64,000 nt of DNA from Watersipora subatra. Taxonomy: Eukaryota; Bryozoa; Gymnolaemata; Cheilostomatida; Watersiporidae. Below the pieces are notes generated by a model that was not told where the DNA came from, did not search any database, and was given only the letters and a program-made list of their open reading frames with translations. The position numbers and the translations under genes are program-made. Each line of letters starts with the position of its first letter. The first letter of the stretch is position 1. The stretch is from positions 5,704,001-5,768,000 of the forward strand of contig NC_088708.1 of the NCBI RefSeq assembly GCF_963576615.1, written 5' to 3'. This document shows positions 1-19,071 of the stretch, in pieces.

Positions 1-54
1 ATAATCTCCCTTTAACTCATGAAGAATGTCATGCTTGCTTCAAATATGCTTGTG

Positions 55-530
55 GTTCCATGTTCATTTTCTTCAGACCCGCAGAACTTGGTGGAAGAAC
101 AAGGTGCCTCTTCCCATGACTGTTTCTTCAGCTCCCATGTCAAGTTTAAAAGTAGTTTTTTGTTTCTTTACTACTTCTACCTGAGCCTTCAATGATTCCA
201 TCTGACTTGATCTTCATTTTTAGATTTAATCACTTCAGCTATTGGGTTGGACCCACATATCATTGCATAATGTCCTTGCCTATGACACTGCACTCTTTAC
301 CAGTACGGTCTTGTATATAAGTGGTGTAATCAAACCTCTCAGCACAAAGCACTTCTTAGAGTAAATTGTGAAGAATATCTTGATGCTACATTGACTCACA
401 AAGTTCTGTAAGTTATTTGCTCGCCTCTGCTGATTATCACTACATTTTGCTTTCAACATTTCACCTCATCGGCTGCCAGTCTTTTCTCACCACAAATTTG
501 ATCAATGAAGGAATGTTTTGACCTCTCCAT
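55..530 (-). mobile_element. Fossil fragment of an LTR-type retroelement
   Basis: Read on the minus strand, this stretch carries traces that look like the gag-pol junction of a Ty3/gypsy-like LTR retroelement: a cysteine/histidine-rich stretch like a zinc knuckle, followed by a short Lys-Leu-Asp-x-Gly-Ala-Glu segment resembling the active-site region of a retroelement aspartic protease. It is an old, broken fragment with many breaks. No terminal repeats are visible, and the left side may continue beyond the window. The family assignment rests on these two weak resemblances only. Confidence 0.35.
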
Positions 531-1080
531 TCAGATTTATAACTTATCCCTTGCTTGTGAAGGCGCACAACCACAGCTTTTTCACTGTCATCAAGGTGCT
601 TAGCGATTTTTGTAAAGAAAATTGGCATAAAAAATATTCAAATGCAGACCGAATCTATATTACTCAAAATGTTTTTGTTAATCCCAGGTGTGGTATGTTA
701 TGTCTTCCCCTGTCGTGAACATGAAAAATATTTGTCTGACGGTTATTTTATATTAATATGCATGTACATAATAATTTTTAATTATCAGACGTAGTCAAGT
801 TTGCATGTCCTCAGAAACTTTGGTGATGACTTTTGTTTCAGATAAATGTTTTCAACAAATAGAAAATCTTATGAGGCATCATTTGATATGTATGTTTAAA
901 GGTCAGGGCAGTAAAAAAAGCAAAAACCCACTGGATGTGACAATATGATGAAAAGTGTTAATACTGATGTCAACGATTCTGTGATTGTATTAGAAGGCAT
1001 TTAGAACTTGCTCAGACGATAAACTTTTTTGGCCTCATAGCATTGATAGAATCTTGGTTACACAGGAAGTAATGAAACTT
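531..1080. other. AT-rich spacer, nothing recognised
   Basis: Open frames here are short and lack splice context or recognisable motifs. I see no gene, RNA gene or clear repeat. Confidence 0.5.
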
Positions 1081-1134
1081 GGATTTCTTTTATCTATAAT
1101 ATATATATATGTCTTAAGCTTGGGTGCCGTCTGT

Positions 1135-1184
1135 GATTCTGTGAATTGTGTGTCTTAGCCTAAGACACACCAATTCACAGAATC
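1135..1184. repeat. Near-perfect 24/25-bp hairpin
   Basis: Two arms of 24 and 25 bases are reverse complements except for one unpaired base, with a single base between them. The hairpin follows a short TA run and adjoins a tRNA-like sequence, so it may mark one end of a short interspersed element. Confidence 0.6.
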
Positions 1185-1209
1185 AAGACTCTTAGGTGTG
1201 AATTAGCTA

Positions 1210-1312
1210 TAGCTATCAAAATCTTGGAATGAAAAGCTCGATTTGAACTCACAAAAATTGTGATCGCAAGAGCAAGTTTATAACCATGCATTTAACCACG
1301 GAGCAACAGTCC
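1210..1312 (-). mobile_element. Possible tRNA-derived SINE head
   Basis: On the minus strand the stretch has a box A-like motif (TGGTTAAATGCATGG) and, about 40 bases on, a box B-like motif (GAGTTCAAATC), spaced as in tRNA promoters. The stem positions do not form a convincing complete tRNA cloverleaf, so a tRNA-derived SINE or tRNA pseudogene is more likely than a working tRNA gene. Confidence 0.4.
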
Positions 1313-1344
1313 TTAGAATTCTATCACTCTTAACATATACCATG

Positions 1345-1515
1345 TACAGACCTGCCAACCCAAGAGTGGGGCAATGCGTGAGATTTGGTTTTGGGGCAAT
1401 TGATGTATCAATGACAGTATATATGAAATTGTGGAAATTGGGGAAAAAATCTCACGCATTTTCATTTTTTCTTTGGGTTGATTGCGTAAGTCTCACGCCC
1501 AATGCGTGAGAGTTG
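1345..1515. repeat. Short inverted-repeat element (MITE-like)
   Basis: The left end contains GCAATGCGTGAGATTT and the right half contains the inverted counterpart AAATCTCACGCATT, followed by a further copy near the right end. This gives an imperfect inverted-repeat element of about 170 bp. No target-site duplication could be fixed, and the superfamily is not assigned. Confidence 0.4.
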
Positions 1516-1523
1516 TCGATTGC

Positions 1524-2484
1524 ACAAGCTAAATGACGTATTTACTGAACATTGCGCCTATGCGTTACGATACCCCTGTTATAAAACATTTGTTCACATA
1601 ACTCTATGAAACATGCTTTTTCGTCTTCACCATACTAGGGCAAATTTGTTTTCCGCCATATGACATCAACAATAAATTTTCTCGCAATTAAAATTTGGTG
1701 ATTGTATTTCAGTTCAGTGGTATCCGTTATGATAAAAACGGGTTGACAAACAGATAAGTGATAAAATTTTAGTTCAGTTTGAAGTTTATTAAAATGCATA
1801 CTGAAACTTCCTTCACGTATATGTTTAGTAAGCTAAATTCATTTAAGTTATAATCAGTGTTTACGTTACACGTCTGTCTCAAAGGTAAGAACTCTGCACG
1901 TAGTACATTGTAATGTTACATTTTCTTGCGGATCATAACCACAAAATGCGCTAGTTATTGTAGGCAACTATAGTTATTAAGGTTAACATATTGTTTTGTT
2001 ACTATTTTTAATGATGATGATTGTGATGATTTTTACCAGGAGGTGATTGCATTAGATAATTACTATGGGTTTCTACACCACTCTATACGTCTGTACGATA
2101 TTTTCGCCTCATGATACCAACACTGAAACGAAGTAAATTCGTATAATTGTGTACAAAATAATTTTTCATTGTAAGCGCAGCAAAACAGACTACATTTAGC
2201 CATTGCTTGCCAATTATTTCACATTAAGATTTAAACACCTTTAGTTTTATTTGTCCTAATTTATTTCAAAACACTTCTTTCATGATATGAAATTTAAAAG
2301 TTAGTTGTTTGAAAAAGTTTAAAAACCTTTAGTTGTTTTATTTTTTCTCCTAATTAATTTGAACTGCACAAAAACAATTTGCATGATATGAAGCTTAAAA
2401 GTTAGAATGGTAAATGTTGTATATGTTATAAAATAAATCTTCTGTCCAAAGACTTTTTTATTACCCGGGCATTCACCTAGCCAC
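1524..2484 (+). repeat. Interspersed repeat family A, copy 1
   Basis: This stretch aligns by eye with 15390-16125 over its left and middle parts and with 43195-44030 over its left and right parts. It therefore looks like the fullest copy of an approximately 950-bp non-coding family. The right end, ACCCGGGCATTCACCTAG, resembles the tails near 44000 and 51545, which end in a CCCGGGCA/GCTAGT-type motif often seen at RTE-type LINE or dependent SINE 3' ends. No coding potential was seen. The family name is unknown. Confidence 0.6.
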
Positions 2485-4033
2485 TCTATAGTTGTATGAG
2501 CTGTAAGACTGAATAATCATGTAACAACGCTAAACAGACCGTAGCAACTCAAGTTCTCATTATTTGAAATACATATGCCTAATGGTTTGCCAGGTTTATT
2601 GAAAGCATGTGGTAGCTGCAATTGAAATGCTGTTTATCCATCTCATAAATGACAAGGTTGACAACCTTGCGACACTTCATAAAACCCTTCTGTGGCAATG
2701 TTGGTTGATAAGACAGCGTTTGCAAAGACTGACACATCATCAGTATAACACATCATAAAAACTGGAAGGGGAAAATGGCTAGTCACAAAAACATGTGAAG
2801 CCTCTACTTCATCAATATAATCCAGTGAGGGGCCAGTGAGCATACGCGAGAGTTGACACTGTTTCGTATTTAATTGGCACAACTTACTGAGAATCCTTCA
2901 GTTGAAGTGTTTTGCGACAGATTACATAACTATGTGAAGCCTGTCACATAACGAGAAATATACTTCATGTACAAAAAATAGTCGAATAATGCGAAACATT
3001 GATATATATACAATGTATATATATCTATATAAGGCAAAATACACACTTGTGTCAGCCATACATACTTGTGTTTCGATTGTTGAAGTTTTCACATGGCAAA
3101 AGCATTACTAATGTACAGAATTGGATCCACCTCAGATTTTTTGCTTGACGGAGCATAAATATTTGCTACCAGTTGGGATACACATTACATTGACGCTGAC
3201 AAAATTGGAAAACACAAACTATTGAAGAATCGAACAACAAAATGCAGCAGTTTTTTGCATACAGGTAACAATTACTTACTGATTGCCTTTAAAAAGAATC
3301 CTATACATAATCACATTAACGCTGAACAAATTGTACAGGCCTAGCCTACCAAAAAACTTGGCGTTAGATCGCTAGTCATTCTCCCATACACCCATTGGGC
3401 ACATTAGCACCCCATTAGCACTGAGAACTCATTATAACACAGTGAATCATCCTTTATCCATGATGTGACTAATAATGATGACTAGGATAGCATTAAGTGA
3501 TTTGTATCAGTAGTATTAGCTAAGAAAGAAACTGTATTATTACATACTATCAATGACTTGGTACCAATCATTGATAATAAGAGCAGGAATAACAAGTCGT
3601 ACCATTGATTCTTACTATTGGAAAACAGATGAAAAATATTATAGAATGACAAGTAGTTAACAATTGACCTAGAATAGTTCACTAGGACCTTTGGAATCTC
3701 AAGACATCGGCCTGGCCTAGATAGCGAATGACAGAGTACTCAGTAACGACATGGGCACAATACACGACTTTCGAGAAAAACAGAGTTTTAGACAGACAAT
3801 AGAAATGTGTTTTAGCCGCATCGGTTGCCCAATTATATTATTTTAGAAAGTTCCTCATATTTATGGAAAAATAGCGAGCAATTTGTGATATATTACGTGC
3901 AATAAATGTATTCTCCATTAAAAATGTAAACTGCATGTTTCCTCTGAATATCTCCTTTGTCAATCACAGTGCTGCTGCCACAATTCGAATGCATGTAGTG
4001 CACCATGGCCAGTGGCATAGAGGCAACAAATGC
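2485..4033. other. Spacer downstream of ARF6
   Basis: AT-rich sequence with short, unconvincing open frames. The right part presumably holds the ARF6 3' UTR, but no canonical AATAAA on the minus strand was found close to the stop codon. Nothing else was recognised. Confidence 0.5.
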
Positions 4034-12162
<8,129 letters not shown>

Positions 12163-12528
12163 TCTTTGTCAGTGTTATCTAAGGAACAAAACACTGTACA
12201 ATGAGAACTGAGCGATGGAGATTCCGGACATTCAGCTACCATAGATATCTGGACGACTTAAGGTGCACAAATCAGCACATTTTCGATAGAGCTAACTAGG
12301 AAAATCGTACATGATAGGAGCAGCTCCTGAATTTTAAATAAGATGGATGAATAATACTGGACAATTTTAGTAGTCAAGGGTCACTTCAAATCACTTTAAA
12401 ACTCAAATTCTTGAAAAATAGATGTAAAATTCGAGCAAATGGTTGAATCTACACCCGAAACAATTTTCAATACATAACACTTGACGTTTTACTAATCAGA
12501 ATAAATGTACACAGTTCTTCTTAATATA
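12163..12528. other. Upstream flank of ARF6
   Basis: It should include the ARF6 5' UTR and promoter. I see no clear TATA box or initiator and no other feature. Confidence 0.4.
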
Positions 12529-13315
12529 CAGCGGAACCTCGGTTCTCAAACGCTTCGGTTCTCGACCAACTCAGTTTTCTACCAAAAAATTAAAATTTTT
12601 CTCGTCTCGGATCTCGACCAAACCGGAGCATGCGCATTTGAATTGAACGTTTGGAATAGCTCCGGAAACAGCATGTTTAGATGTTTAATGACGTTGTTAT
12701 GAGCCACTTTCTGAAGGTTCTCAAATAAAGGGAGAAGTTTCGCGTCATAAATTATTTACAAAAAGGAGCCATCTGGGAGGACGTCGCCTTTACCGAAGAG
12801 ATTTTATAGGGACACAACTCCTTCAGTCGAGTTACACTACGTTGTTTTAGAGCAGGATTCTTCTTTAAAGATGTGAAGTAAACGTGCCATTGCTGTTTCT
12901 ATTTTTTTTCACACAATTTTTGATGTAACTGATCTGTTGCATGTTTTGCTGTTTCATTATCAATTTCTGCGATTTTTTGTATTGTATCGTAACCTTTACT
13001 GTTTTCGATGTTTTAAGAGCAAAGCATACTAAATAATTACTTTTTGCTTTTTTTTATTATCATCATAGATAGAAAATATTTTATTAAAATGAAACGCAAT
13101 CGATATCTACCCGTTTTTATTTATAGTACGCAGTATACAGTAGTTTATGGTGTAAAATGTTAAAAAATTATTTACCGAAGTTATTAAATCGACTTGGAAC
13201 GAATTAAAACTTGCATACATTAACTCTAATGGGAAAACTTGTTTCAGATGTCAAACAACACGGTTTCCAAACAACCTTCTGGAATGAATTGTGTTGGAGA
13301 TCCGAGGTTCCACTG
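12529..13315 (+). mobile_element. Full-length non-autonomous pogo-like element
   Basis: The 787-bp element has ends CAGCGGAACCTCGGTTCTC and ...GATCCGAGGTTCCACTG, flanked by TA on both sides. The terminal motif CAGTGGAACCTCGG is like that of Tigger/pogo elements. It shares its terminus and part of its interior with 8239-8510. No transposase frame was seen. Confidence 0.75.
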
Positions 13316-13545
13316 TAGTTTGGTTTGACGATGTTTGATAATATTAGAAGTGCTTTGTACATTGTTTTCATTTATCTCGAGAAGACTTATGCGAGTGATA
13401 GTAGCGGTGAAAAGGCAATGCCTTAAATAAAAATTAAAGCATAAATTTTAAGAAAAACATGAGTACTTAACAAGTGCTTGACGTAATTTTCAGTCAAACT
13501 AGGACGTAAATACTAAAACCACTTTCAAATTGGGAACTGAGTAGT

Positions 13546-14030
13546 CATACCTTGACATACGAGCTTAATAAGTTCTGGGACTATGCTCGCATGTCAATTT
13601 ACTCGGGTCTCAGGGCACTATTTCCTATATAAAATAACTAAATACAGATTAATCCTTTACCATACCATAAAAATCCGCATAAAACAGGGTATTACGGTAG
13701 AAAAACGTGTTTTAATTGTAATTCAGTACATAAGCTAACGAAGTAACAAATACCTATCAACCAGTTAAATTCTGCAATAAAATATAACATTACTATGTAC
13801 ACTATTGTAAGTTTTCATCTTCAAGATCAAGATAAACGCAGTGTTTAACTGCAGTCTGAGAGAGACTTGAAGACAATGCATTCGGTACACTAAACTTTTG
13901 TAACACTTTTTGTAACACATTTTCTTATGTGTTGGGGCACTCGTATGTACTCACGCAGGAGTGTTGCAAGTTGGCATAAAACATCGATTCGCTCAGTTCA
14001 AACCTAATTATACAATTAAAAATAAAATAT
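13546..14030. repeat. Probable DNA-transposon relic
   Basis: The left part, around GTCATACCTTGACATACGAG, resembles a Tc1/mariner-type terminal sequence, and GGCACTCGTATGTACTC near 13935 looks like a decayed internal repeat. The right boundary is uncertain, and no target duplication could be assigned. Confidence 0.35.
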
Positions 14031-14585
14031 TTATGTAAACAAACCCAGATGGTCGCTTATAAACCAAAACTTTAAAATTCTTTTTAAAACACTTCACACA
14101 CTGTTCACTGTCAAACTTGGCACGAAACATTAAAAAATTCTACCCTTTGAGAACTGATTCTCGAAATTTGCATGTAGCACAAAAGAGTTTTGGACTGACA
14201 AAAATGTATACGTAAAACACGTATCATTAAAATGAATTTGCACATAAAATACTGGCATAAATGCATACTAATATTGGCGAATAAGCGATTAATCTTTTCT
14301 ATATGGGTCCCCACAATATTGGGTTGTCCATTTGTGCCCTCCAGACAAATCCAAAGTGTTGGGTTTAGATAGACCTTTTGGAAACCATTTTAATTATTTA
14401 CAAATTTGTATTATAGCAACCAATTTTCAGCTCGGTAAACACAATAGTCTGTACTATTATTATAAAGCTATTCTTTGTGATTAGCAGGCAGGCAAGTGGT
14501 GGACATCTGCAAAAGTTAATTTTCCTTTCCGTGAAAACTGTTCAGAATAGCCAAAAAGCAATAACTCCGCTAAAAAATTGTGATT

Positions 14586-14729
14586 GTGGCTGATATCGAC
14601 TGGTTTAGCAGTAAGGATTTGAGGTTAGAAGACAGTGAAGATGAAATTGTAAGCTCAGAAAAAGGTAAAGTGAGTGAAAGTGGGACTGAAACTGGTAGCG
14701 GCAGCACAGAAGCTAACGATGCCAAGTAA
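14586..14729 (+). other. Coding-like 47-codon stretch, function unknown
   Basis: An open stretch encodes an acidic, Ser/Glu-rich peptide starting around ADIDWFSSKDLRLEDSEDE and ending in TAA. Composition and codon use look coding, but there is no ATG in frame, no clear acceptor site and no neighbouring exon. It could be a remnant of a transposase amino end, since acidic, Ser-rich starts occur in piggyBac transposases, or chance. Confidence 0.2.
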
Positions 14730-15389
14730 ATTTATTCAAGTGCCTATATTTTGGTTTCTGGAAGCATTGTAAACATAGTTTGTATACATCAGGTGCTTTA
14801 GTATATTTATTTTGAGCATTTAAAATTTTTGTATGTAGCACACAGTCTGATAATCCTAAGGCCATTATCTAAACTGGGCTTGCGATGAAAAGAAGCTCAT
14901 AACTCAACTTCTATTGCGCATAAAAGTTATTCGATGCTACAAACTTTAACAAACATCAATAAGTCCAATGAACTTTCACACAACATTGTCAAATATATTG
15001 GTGAAACCCAAAAGTGCAATCAAATTTGGCAAATTGTTTTAATAGTTCCAACTAATTGCAGCTCAGATCATATGATCCTCAAATGTTAGCTGGAAGCAAA
15101 ATATATCAGCTTAAAGAGAATCTTTTTCAGCTTTCCAATACATCTTTATTCAGTAGACTGCTACAAATTGGAAGTAATATATATTGCAGTTTTTTGCAAA
15201 AATGTCCGCGATACAAATTGCGCTGTCAAATTACATCGTCCTTAAAGCATTTTCGAAGCCAAGCATGCGCAGTTGTAAAGATTAAATTCTAGTTGCCACA
15301 TTTATGATTATTACCATAAATGACTATTATTATAATTATGGTCCATTTGATACCTTTATTTAAAGTAAATGTTATAGGCTATCTTTAAT

Positions 15390-16125
15390 TACAATGCGCC
15401 CTCGAGTTACGATGACCTGTTATATGATTAATTTTGCCCTATGATACAGAACACGATTTTTTGCCCTTTCTATAGGAACTATTTTTCGCAATGCGATATC
15501 AACAAAAATTTCGCTTGAAATCCATATTTGTAAATCAAGGATTTACAAATATGGATTTCAAGCGATGAGTGATGACGCCGGAACAACAAATACGCCAATA
15601 TGTTACTCGCCGAAATCCCCCACACAACACATGAAAGAAATACGATGCTCGATCTCTCTCAGTTCGGCGTTCCTCATTATTGTCAAAATGAAACCAGAAA
15701 CAGATATAAGAGATAAAATTTGAAGTTCAGTAAAATAGTTAAAAATACATACTGAAACTTAGTGTCAAGTATGTGTTTAGTAAGCTAAATTCATTTAAAA
15801 GCTAAACTCAATGTTTATGTTATACGTCTGCCTCGACGGTAAGAACTCCCTATGGTACGTACTGCGCGTAGTACTTTGTGACGTTACATTTTATTGCAGA
15901 TCATAACCACTTAATACTCCAAAGTTACTGTAGGTAACTATATTTACCAAGGTTAACATAATTTTGTTACTCATTTTTAGCTTTTACAGGACATATATAA
16001 AATTTTGATGATTTTTAGCAGGGAATGTTTGCATTAAATATCCACTATGGGTTTCTATACCTCTCTATTTGAAATTTTTGCTTGTGTAAACACTGGAACG
16101 AATTAAAATCGTATGATGAGGGCAC
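15390..16125 (+). repeat. Interspersed repeat family A, copy 2
   Basis: It aligns by eye with 1550-2140 (shared words include GTTTAGTAAGCTAAATTCAT, CATACTGAAACTT and ACTATGGGTTTCTA). The right third of the family is missing. Near its left end it contains a perfect inverted repeat not found in the other copies. Confidence 0.65.
15511..15565. repeat. Perfect hairpin, 26-bp arms and 3-nt loop
   Basis: 15511-15536 and 15540-15565 are exact reverse complements, separated by AAG. The hairpin lies inside repeat copy 2 and is absent from the homologous part of copy 1, so it arose after that copy inserted. Confidence 0.9.
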
Positions 16126-16745
16126 ACTTTATACGATTTATAACATTTTTAGAACCAATTTGCCAAAAGCCCCAATATTGACTGACCAACTCCACTGAAC
16201 AGAAAGGTATTACTGCTCAACTGTTTGAACTGATACTAGAATTAACTTGCTAAGTATGTGTGACCATTCCCATACATGTATGGCAAAGTTCGATTTGTGG
16301 TTTAGACAATCTTTAATAACTAAACTTGTAATGCGCCTAACAACTACCAATAATGATGTTGTTAAGTAAACACACGGAGAAAAAAACAGTTTCAACTTTA
16401 AGGCAGAGTGAAATGTTTTCGGCGTAAAAAGCTACATGTAGACGGTACTCTATTATTGTTTATGTGCTAAAAAATCACCTATGTTCAAAGCTTAACCCAG
16501 ATGCTGCGGCTTTTAAATAAAAATACTGTATGGAAAATGGGCTGTGCAAAAACTTTACTTTCCACATAATCCATTCAGTAATCAAGAAAAGTAGTTGCGG
16601 TCACAAAGGTTGCTACAACTCGACTACAAATTTGAGAATATAAATCTCTTAAAAATGTAAGTTCTAACAGTTTTAAAGAACATAAGCATCATAGTAACAG
16701 CATTTGTCAGTTACAATGTTGAATGAATACAATATTCTTTTGAAT
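16126..16745. other. Spacer, nothing recognised
   Basis: AT-rich DNA between two repeat relics. No supported gene. Confidence 0.4.
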
Positions 16746-16746
16746 G

Positions 16747-17228
16747 CAGTCAAACCTCAACTTATGATCACTTTAACATAGAAATTTTTTGATACGCAAT
16801 GCAATCATTCAATAAATATTTGACTCAACATCCAACGTGATTTTTAACATTTGATGTCATATGCTTATCAAAACATTACAGCTTTGCAAATCAGTATGCA
16901 TGCATGCAAATTTCTTTGGCATATTATGGTCCTGCGCTGTGCAAATAATAATAAACAGTGCTCTATACCTTCCCTTATGTTGCAAAACCATGTTTCGTAA
17001 AAGGGCTAGTGTAAGAGATGGTGATAAAAAAGGCATCGCTTTTCATGAAATTAAAGCAGGAAATCGCAACAAAAAACATAAGCCAACATTTTCGAATAAA
17101 TAATTTAAAACCACCCAGCAAGTAACACGTGGAAGAAAATTAGGATGCGAAGAAAAAGAGGCCAGAGACTAGTTAAAGTGGAGCTGGACGTGAGAATTGA
17201 AGATAAAATGCAAAAACTTCAAATATAG
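16747..17228 (+). mobile_element. Decayed Tigger/pogo-like transposon fragment
   Basis: It starts CAGTCAAACCTCAACTTATG, a pogo/Tigger-like end. Inside, 16990-17103 encodes MFRKRASVRDGDKKGIAFHE and then IKAG, and about 17110-17228 in another frame encodes PASNTWKKIRMRRKRG. Together these resemble the first and second helices of the Tigger HTH (KRK...DK...I..IKAG...PSTVSTWKKNR). The reading frame is broken between the two parts, and no catalytic domain follows. Confidence 0.4.
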
Positions 17229-19071
17229 AAGTAAAATAAATAACTAGATTGTGTTAATCTAATGTTAAACTTGTTCTGTATCTCTATCGCCAGCTCTGCC
17301 TATTCACCATCTGTTTCTTACAGCACCATGCATCTAGCATATATACGAAGCAGCAACAAAAACCACATTTTGTTATTACTTTGTAAGTCTAGTTTTTTGC
17401 ATATAACTCAATTTTTTTACATTCGGTTTTTACAGTTTTAAACACTGTATTTCTCTAATGCTACAAATAATTAAAAGGCATCTTAAATGTTTCCAGTTGT
17501 GAAACAAATTATATGAAATTCAGCACACCCTTAAGAAAATATTTGCTCCAATAAAGGATAGTTTTGACTTTTAACACAAAATAACTATTTTGAGGGTTGG
17601 CTAGAATTGCATGAATTTACAAGTTACTCTAAAAGGTGTTTTCTCTGCCCCAAAACTCGAAGCATAACTATAAAATATTACCCATCTCTTTTACACTTAA
17701 CTCAACAAATGATTAGGTCTTTAGTTTAGTCCATGCACGTTTAATGTTGATGTTAATTTATTGTTCTGGATTTTTATATAAATGTGAAACGCTTCAAACA
17801 TATTTTTGTAAAAAATGATTTTGAAATATTGTTATTGAATTTGATTACTAAATTATTGAACAACCGATATTGCCTTTGTGAGCAAGATATGTTGAAGGTA
17901 AATTGCTGTGAATTTCTCAGTTTTTAAAGCTTAACTTTCAAACTCAGTGGTTACAAGCTTTTGAATCAAAACTACTGGCTACATTTCAGAAAAGCTTTAT
18001 AAAATGAAACAATGGCATGTGCTATGACGTTACCTGCAAAACTTTAAAAACGACTAACGTTTTAGCAACTCAAGTTTGAATTTAATGACATATGTTGTGA
18101 AATTGCCAAAATATCCTTTTAGTAAGCTGTTGGGATTTACGTTATAAAAAGCAATTTTTGAGTTTGCCTTGATCCTCTGTGTCTCACGAAGTGTGTGGCA
18201 GTATCCAAATTGAAAGTTTGTCAAAAAACTACTAATAATGATTCTCACAAATACTACATTTACTGTGACAGATACGTCTACTCCGACTGCCTTCATAATC
18301 GGTTTTGATGGCAGACAATGTTTTAGGTGAATGAAAGAAACTACGGTATACTTGTAAGCTAATTAGATTCTTCTCAACAATATCAACTATGCTAAAAAGT
18401 TTATACATCGTAAGATAAACAGGACTATTAGCGTGCTACATAATTAATTTTATGTTAATTTGCAATATATTACGATGATGTGTAGATGGTAAAACCTACC
18501 ACAAATAAGCGTTCTTGTTCACGTATAACGACAACGTCGTATATTACGCCTTATGCACCAACGCGTGCATGTAACAGTTTAAGCGTTTTTTTACACAATA
18601 ATAAATTATGAAAAATCCGTCATTGGCTTTTAGTAACTTATTTGAACCAAACAACCGGTTTCGATTGAGGCCACTTCCTGCGAACGAACGACCATAGACC
18701 TATTGACTACCTTATGCACCCGCGACGCAAACATACTCGTAAGCTCATACTCATTAATCTGTCATCGCATTAATTCTTTGTTATAATAGTGCATCTGTTT
18801 ATATGGCAAATTTGGGTTTTTTATTTTACAGATTAAATTTTATTTCCAAAATAAATCATACTGGTTAATCTGCCTTTATTAATCTACTTGGATAAGTTCC
18901 TAACTGAAATGGGCGTTACTACCGCACATCGCGATACTTCCGGAACTAAGACGAATCGTAACTATATAGCTGAACTGAGATATCTGGTAAAAGGAACAAG
19001 TGCATGTTGTTAATTTTGTAATAAAAGTTATTATGCAGCATATTCAATCGATTTGTTAAATTTTAAGCATA
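17229..19071. other. Spacer upstream of the Rab11-FIP gene
   Basis: It must contain the promoter and 5' UTR of the plus-strand gene starting at 19072. I cannot point to a TATA box or initiator. No other gene was seen. Confidence 0.4.

Noticed and set aside
1210-1312. A functional tRNA gene
   Set aside because: Box A and box B are present, but acceptor and other stems do not pair convincingly. A SINE or pseudogene is more likely.
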